Assembly (NCBI RefSeq): GCF_004339725.1
Contig: NZ_SMGK01000001.1
Coordinates: 434,001 to 498,000 of the forward strand
Length of the DNA stretch: 64,000 nucleotides
Reading direction: 5' to 3'
Source of the DNA: Acidipila rosea
Lineage (GTDB): Bacteria; Acidobacteriota; Terriglobia; Terriglobales; Acidobacteriaceae
Below, piece by piece: positions 59,408 through 64,000 of the stretch. Below the pieces are notes generated by a model. That model did not search any database and was not told where the DNA came from. It saw only the letters and a program-made list of their open reading frames with translations. Each line of letters begins with the position of its first letter. The first letter of the stretch is position 1. A program made the position numbers and the translations under genes.

Positions 59408-60148
59408 TTACGGTCGCGGGGCAACCAATTGGTGCGCAATCGCAAATAACGCTAATTCGAGGCGAGTGGATACACCCGTTTTGTCGAAGATGTTCGAGAG
59501 GTGGCGCTTCACGGTTTCTTCGCTGAGGCTGAATTGCTTGGCAATATCTCGGTTGCTGCAACCTTCAACGATGCAGCCAACAACGTCCAGCTCACGGGGA
59601 GTAAGCCCGTAGGTTTTGCGATCAGGTTTGGCATTCTGCTGCATGAGTTCATGCAGGGCGTTCACTAGATTAGCCACTCGACGTCCGCCAATCCAATAAT
59701 CACCAGAAGATACAGCGCGTATCGCAGTTGTCAGATGGTCGGTGAGAGCATCTTTGAGCACAATGCCTCGCGCTCCCACCTGCAGCGCTTCGATGATCTG
59801 TTGGGTCGTGATCGTGCTGGTGAGCAGAATGATTTTGACGGTGGGGGAACCGTTCATGATCGTGCGCATAGCTTCAAGGCCAGGCAGACGCGGCATCTGC
59901 AGATCAAGGAGGAGTATGTCGGGCATAAGCTCCACCGTTCGAGAGATGGCCTCCTCGCCGTTAGCCGCCTCTCCAACGACAACAAAAGAGGCATCGTGAA
60001 GAAGCATGTTGCTGACGCCGATTCGAACGACAGGATGGTCATCCGCTAGCAGAATGCGCAGCCGAGGAGATGAAGATGCTGAGCCGTTATCTGCTGATGG
60101 AACACTGCCTGTCGAAAACCTGGTTTCTCTATTCGCCATCCAGTACAC
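59408..60148 (-). CDS. LuxR/NarL-type response regulator
   Basis: A 246-residue two-domain regulator. The receiver (about 28-145) is complete: DD in LLADDHPVV, phospho-acceptor Asp in LLLDLQMPRLPG, Thr in LLTSTIT and Lys in GIVLKD. The LuxR helix-turn-helix (LTPRELDVVGCIVEGCSNRDIAKQF) closes the protein, ending KTGVSTRLELALF. Its start overlaps the REC-HPt gene by 20 bases, so phosphate is likely to pass from the HPt to this receiver. The N-terminus probably begins later than the first Met, near MANRETRF. Confidence 0.94.
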   Translation of the reverse strand: MYWMANRETRFSTGSVPSADNGSASSSPRLRILLADDHPVVRIGVSNMLLHDASFVVVGEAANGEEAISRTVELMPDILLLDLQMPRLPGLEAMRTIMNGSPTVKIILLTSTITTQQIIEALQVGARGIVLKDALTDHLTTAIRAVSSGDYWIGGRRVANLVNALHELMQQNAKPDRKTYGLTPRELDVVGCIVEGCSNRDIAKQFSLSEETVKRHLSNIFDKTGVSTRLELALFAIAHQLVAPRP

Positions 60149-60887
60149 GCTCCAGTTCGTTACATGCTGCGGCGAGTTGATCTAATGCCTGCGTCAACTC
60201 TTCGTTATTCATGTTTTGCAGTTCGATGCGTGCCGCAATGCCAGAAAGCTGCGTCGCCCCAATCATACCTGCACCACCCTTAATCGCGTGGGCAGCGGCG
60301 CGAACACTTGCCAAATTTCCTGTCTGCGCATTGCTCCGCATGGCTTCAAGGCGTGTGCGGGTGTCATTGACACTCGCCGTATATATCTCACGAACATCGG
60401 CATGCCGCATCATGGCTGCCAGTTTGTCGTAAGTTTCCCTTCTTAGCACTTCGGCAGGGTTAGAACAAGAGTCTCCCGGAACTGGTTGCCCTGGTTTGGC
60501 AAGAGCATGCGTAAATGCATTGAGATCCAGCGGTTTACGCAAAAATCCATCATAGCCGTCAGGAATACTATCCCCGCTGGCACTCATGGCGAGCAGGAGC
60601 GTGGCTGCTCCTGTAAGTATGCGCAACGCACCAGCAAGACTCTTGCCGGCCAGTCCTGGCATCTGCATATCAATCAGGAACGCTGTTGGAAACGAAGTGC
60701 GAGGCAGCGAGTGGAGCTGGTGGAGAGCCTCTTCTCCAGATGAGGCAGTCAGCACACTGTAACCAGCAGCTTCGACCTGCAGAGCGACCAAGGCCAGGCT
60801 GAGCGGATCGTCGTCGATGATAAGGATGGTTGCGATAGCGCTTATACTGGCCCCAGAAACGGTATTGCATTCCTGCTCTTTATCCAC
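60129..60887 (-). CDS. Receiver-HPt phosphotransfer protein
   Basis: A 252-residue protein. A receiver (about 20-130: IIDDDPL, phospho-acceptor Asp in FLIDMQMPGLAG, Lys in FLRKPLD) precedes a helical histidine phosphotransfer domain (about 150-250) with AAHAIKGGAGMIGA containing the phosphorylatable His. Together with the overlapping LuxR gene it makes the middle part of a phosphorelay. The starting hybrid kinase is absent from this operon. Confidence 0.92.
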   Translation of the reverse strand: MDKEQECNTVSGASISAIATILIIDDDPLSLALVALQVEAAGYSVLTASSGEEALHQLHSLPRTSFPTAFLIDMQMPGLAGKSLAGALRILTGAATLLLAMSASGDSIPDGYDGFLRKPLDLNAFTHALAKPGQPVPGDSCSNPAEVLRRETYDKLAAMMRHADVREIYTASVNDTRTRLEAMRSNAQTGNLASVRAAAHAIKGGAGMIGATQLSGIAARIELQNMNNEELTQALDQLAAACNELERVLDGE

Positions 60888-60955
60888 CGCGCGAATTACT
60901 CACTGCTGCTGGTTGTTGATGTGACGTCATGTCCCCCCAAAAAAGCGGATGAGCG

Positions 60956-63406
60956 TCAGCGAATTACCTGCTCGACTTCATTCATCCAGTCGGGAGGTTT
61001 AAGAATTTCTCGCGGCTTCGAGCCATCCGCCGGGCCCACGATGCCGTCGCGCTCCATCATATCTATCAAATGGGCAGCGCGGCCATACCCAATGCGAAGA
61101 CGCCGCTGCAGCAGGGAAGTGGAAGCCTTCCCGAATTCGAGCACCAGCCGGACGCCGTCTTCATAGAGTTCGTCGTTCGAGTCTTCGCCGTCACCCTCCT
61201 CCAGATCGCGGCCACGATCATCTTTTGGCCCTTCGAGGAATCCCTGCACATATTCCGCCTCGCCTTGCTTCTTCCAGAACTCCGTCACCGCGGCAATTTC
61301 CTTTTCGGTCACAAAGGGAGCATGCACGCGCTGCAGTCGGGAGGTGCCTGGAGGCAGAAAGAGCATATCGCCCCGCCCGAGCAGCGACTCGGCGCCATTC
61401 GAATCAAGGATGGTTCGCGAGTCTACTTTCGTGGCAAGGCGGAAGGATATTCGAGTGGGAACATTTGCTTTAATCAGTCCAGTGATGACGTCCACGGATG
61501 GTCTCTGTGTAGCGAGTACCAGATGGATGCCGACAGCGCGCGCCATCTGCGCCAGTCGGGTGATAGCCTCTTCAACATTGGCCTTGTCGAGCATCATCAG
61601 GTCAGCGAGTTCATCGATGATGATGATGATGTAAGGCAGCGGATTTTCGTCTTCGCCGTCCTCGAAAAGCGAGGGGTTTTCAAACAGCTTGTTGTATTGA
61701 TCTATGTTGCGGACGCTGCGCGATGCCAGGAGCTTGAGGCGTCGTTCCATCTCGCGGACCGCGTTGCGCAGAGCGTTCGCGGCCAGCTTAGGTTCGGTAA
61801 TGATGGGGGTGAACAGGTGAGGAATGCCCTCATACATGCCGAGTTCGACACGCTTCGGATCCACCAGGATCAGGCGCACCTGTTCAGGTGTTGCTTTGAA
61901 GAGAACGGACATGATCATGGCATTGATGGCAACGGACTTGCCGCTGCCAGTTGAGCCGGCGATCAGAACGTGCGGCATCGTCGCGAGGTCGGCAGTGACG
62001 ATGCGGCCATTAATGTCCTTGCCCATCGCCAGAGTCAGCTTGCTCTTAGGACTGGAGAAGTTTTCCGCTTCCACGATATCGCGGAGCCAGATAGTTTCAC
62101 GAGTATGGTTTGGTACCTGAATGCCGACTGTGCTTTTGCCAGCCATGCGCTCAATGAGGATGCTCTCGGCCCGCATCGCAAGACAGAGATCTTCAGAAAG
62201 GCCTGTGACTCGACTGTACTTGACCCCTGCCTCAGGGCGGAATTCAAAGGTAGTGACCACCGGACCGGGATTTATCTGCACAACCTGGCCGCCAACGTCG
62301 AATTCGGCGCACTTCTCAACCAGCACCTTGGCTTCTTCTCGAAGCTCGTCTTCGCGAATGGTCTGCGATTCCTCGCTGCGATGGAGCAGAGTGCTGGGCG
62401 GCAGGCGATAGCCACTGACCGTCTTTGGGGTGAGTGTGACCGTACGGATCTCAGCGTCTGCGCGCTCGCCAACGGCGATCGAGCTCGGTGGCTCCGGCAA
62501 CGGTTCCGGATCGGGAACGGAAGCGCGAGGCATCTGCTCCCATACGCTGCGCTGTGGGGGTGCCTCATGCACTGTCTCCGGCGCCTGTTCCTGCTCATGC
62601 ATGGCCGCAAGCTCTTCCTCTTCGCGCATGGCCGCCAACGCGTCTTTACGACGCTCGGGAACCTGTTGTACCGGTTCCGGCACTGGCTTGACCTGCTTGG
62701 GGGCCTTGGGCTGGGTGGGGGCTGCTACTGCCTTTGCCTGAGTCGTGGCCCGCGCCGCCTCCACTCGGGCTGCCTGCTTCTGTTCGCGGGCGCGAGCGCG
62801 TAGCTGCTTCCAGCGCGTGAAGCGGTCGCGCCATGACTGGATAAAGGCAAAACGAACGGCAAGCCATTCCTGGGCCGTGTTAAGGCTGAAGGCTGTCGAT
62901 AAGTAGAGGGCCACGGCGACCATGCTGATGGAGACGATCCATGCGCCGGGCAGATTGAGATAGCGGACGAGGAGACCGCTGACCAGAAGACCTATGAGAC
63001 CCTCAACCGGCAGACCCCGGAGCAGGTGCAGGTGCCCTGGCAGCAGCCCGAAGATCGCCGGAAGGAAGAGCAAACAAAGCAGCGCGCCAAGGAGCTTCGA
63101 AAGGGACGAACCTGTCGGCCGAGAGCGCATCCACGCCATCGCTATGCTGCCCAGGAGGAGCGGTACACAAAAAGCCGCCAGGCCTTCCATCTGGAGAAGG
63201 AGGTCACTGGTCAATGCACCTGCGCGGCCAATCCAATTGCTGACAGCCCGGCCAGGGTCGCTTACAGTGTTGAACGACGGATCGGAGGGGTGAAACGAGA
63301 TCAGAGAGAGGAGCAGAAGAGAAGCGGCGACCAGCAGCAGAAACCCAAGCAGCTCGTTCAGGCGGCGGTTGCGAGTTGGCGAAAGGGCCAGTTTAAGGGG
63401 TTTCAT
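60956..63406 (-). CDS. ftsK: DNA translocase FtsK
   Basis: About 816 residues from ATG 63406. Four transmembrane helices (about 20-180) attach it to the division septum. A Pro/Gln/Ala-rich linker (about 190-330, including APTQPKAPKQVKPVPEP) leads to the RecA-like motor: Walker A AGSTGSGKS, Walker B IIIIDELADLMM, with the ATQRPSVDVITGLIKANVPTRI switch. The C-terminal gamma winged helix (LVLEFGKASTSLLQRRLRIGYGRAAHLIDMMERDGIVGP) reads KOPS polarity and activates XerCD. The linker is short compared with E. coli FtsK, as in most bacteria. Confidence 0.95.
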   Translation of the reverse strand: MKPLKLALSPTRNRRLNELLGFLLLVAASLLLLSLISFHPSDPSFNTVSDPGRAVSNWIGRAGALTSDLLLQMEGLAAFCVPLLLGSIAMAWMRSRPTGSSLSKLLGALLCLLFLPAIFGLLPGHLHLLRGLPVEGLIGLLVSGLLVRYLNLPGAWIVSISMVAVALYLSTAFSLNTAQEWLAVRFAFIQSWRDRFTRWKQLRARAREQKQAARVEAARATTQAKAVAAPTQPKAPKQVKPVPEPVQQVPERRKDALAAMREEEELAAMHEQEQAPETVHEAPPQRSVWEQMPRASVPDPEPLPEPPSSIAVGERADAEIRTVTLTPKTVSGYRLPPSTLLHRSEESQTIREDELREEAKVLVEKCAEFDVGGQVVQINPGPVVTTFEFRPEAGVKYSRVTGLSEDLCLAMRAESILIERMAGKSTVGIQVPNHTRETIWLRDIVEAENFSSPKSKLTLAMGKDINGRIVTADLATMPHVLIAGSTGSGKSVAINAMIMSVLFKATPEQVRLILVDPKRVELGMYEGIPHLFTPIITEPKLAANALRNAVREMERRLKLLASRSVRNIDQYNKLFENPSLFEDGEDENPLPYIIIIIDELADLMMLDKANVEEAITRLAQMARAVGIHLVLATQRPSVDVITGLIKANVPTRISFRLATKVDSRTILDSNGAESLLGRGDMLFLPPGTSRLQRVHAPFVTEKEIAAVTEFWKKQGEAEYVQGFLEGPKDDRGRDLEEGDGEDSNDELYEDGVRLVLEFGKASTSLLQRRLRIGYGRAAHLIDMMERDGIVGPADGSKPREILKPPDWMNEVEQVIR

Positions 63407-63556
63407 CGTAAGCAATTCCGGTGCCTGCCGCGCACAGACATGTGTTGCGGCCGCACGGCGCAGAACCCCAGAGCAGCTTTATTATCCCAGACGGCGCCTC
63501 GAGAGGAAACGAGAATCTTAAGCTAGGCATCTTCGGAGGAACTAGCGAAGGGAGAC

Positions 63557-63964
63557 TTAAACTCCAGGCGTGTCTCTCTCAAGTTTTTGCTCTCGCGCCA
63601 GGATCTCTGCTGTTTCAAGGGGAGTGAGCTTTTGCAGCAGAGCTAGAAGCTGTTTTGGATCGAAGCTTTCAAGGTGATAATCCGCTCCCGGGCATTGCTC
63701 GGCCCCAGGACTGAGGATCGAAACGATCGGGATATCGCTGCGGATAGCCTTCAGTTGCCGTGCCACCTCTCCGCAAGGGGTGTCGCGCATATCCGCATTG
63801 AGCACAATTCCCGTGATTCCAGGAAACTGCTCAAAAGTATGCACCGCTTCTGGGCCGCTGTAGGCAGTGATGACATTGTATTTGGCTGTTTCCATGACCA
63901 GCTTTCGGGTGGAAATAGTCCCGGGGAATTCACGATCAACAATGAGAAAACAGGGCCTGACCAT
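63557..63964 (-). CDS. Stand-alone degenerate receiver-like protein (start uncertain)
   Basis: About 135 residues from ATG 63964; in-frame ATG/GTG starts at 63982 and 63994 lie near the window edge, so the true start may differ. The fold follows a receiver (FLIVDREFPG, then IVLNADMRDTPCG), but where DxxMP is expected there is NADMRD, and the conserved Lys position reads YHLESFD. It probably cannot take part in normal phosphotransfer. It lies upstream of ftsK on the same strand with a 141-base gap. Confidence 0.65.
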   Translation of the reverse strand: MVRPCFLIVDREFPGTISTRKLVMETAKYNVITAYSGPEAVHTFEQFPGITGIVLNADMRDTPCGEVARQLKAIRSDIPIVSILSPGAEQCPGADYHLESFDPKQLLALLQKLTPLETAEILAREQKLERDTPGV

Positions 63965-64000
63965 TTCGCAATTAAACAGCATCGAGAGCGCCACCGTCCA

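Overview
The window looks like chromosomal DNA of a soil acidobacterium (Acidobacteriota, Terriglobia/Acidobacteriales type). This is inferred from gene content: an Oar-like carboxypeptidase-regulatory/TonB-dependent receptor, a NAL1-like secreted protease, FtsK/RecA/LysS/MurB of Gram-negative type, a split atp operon and many orphan signalling proteins. No 16S rRNA or other phylogenetic marker was compared, so the assignment is an inference. Coding density is high on both strands. I found no rRNA, tRNA, CRISPR array, insertion sequence or prophage.

1-4.5 kb: an alpha/beta hydrolase diverges from a three-gene, stop/start-overlapping operon (M20 peptidase, small membrane protein, DUF255 thioredoxin-fold protein). 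4.5-9.1 kb: a LuxR protein with a degenerate receiver diverges from a two-gene signalling cassette, a receiver/glutaredoxin-like/thioredoxin-reductase-like fusion that lacks the redox CxxC, followed by a histidine kinase with an N-terminal cyclic-nucleotide-binding-type domain. 9.1-12.5 kb: Sua5, a CYTH protein, an unknown membrane-protein pair and a secreted TonB-C protein. 12.5-17.7 kb: chemoreceptor, MurB, FliD (with an internal duplication) and FliS. 17.7-21.4 kb: LysS and the atpZ-atpI-atpB-atpE part of an F-type ATPase operon, ending in a hairpin; the F1 genes and subunit b are not here. 21.4-28 kb: acetyltransferase, GAF/PAS histidine kinase, NTF2-like protein, a Dxs-like synthase behind a leader with a terminator-like hairpin, and an SRPBCC protein.

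28-38 kb: large TonB-dependent receptor, RecA, a beta-barrel protein, a winged-helix/AAA regulator, a MarR-pirin-WrbA operon with a palindromic operator inside its promoter, and an orphan MacB-type permease. 38-47 kb: an AsnB-type amidotransferase overlapping an ArnT-like glycosyltransferase, acetyl-CoA synthetase, an AI-2E-type permease with shikimate kinase, and an ECF sigma/anti-sigma pair. 47-54.5 kb: a YpdA-like flavoprotein with a histidine kinase, a trypsin-fold lipoprotein, and an ABC-2 export system. 54.5-64 kb: quinone-oxidoreductase-like, SDR and 3-hydroxyacid-dehydrogenase-like enzymes, an OmpA/coiled-coil protein, a REC-HPt plus LuxR phosphorelay, FtsK, and another degenerate receiver at the edge.

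The most distinctive feature is redox and signal sensing: two oxidoreductases that look like thiol-disulfide reductases but lack the expected cysteine, one of them wired to a receiver domain and a cognate kinase, plus two receiver proteins that have lost the phospho-acceptor site.
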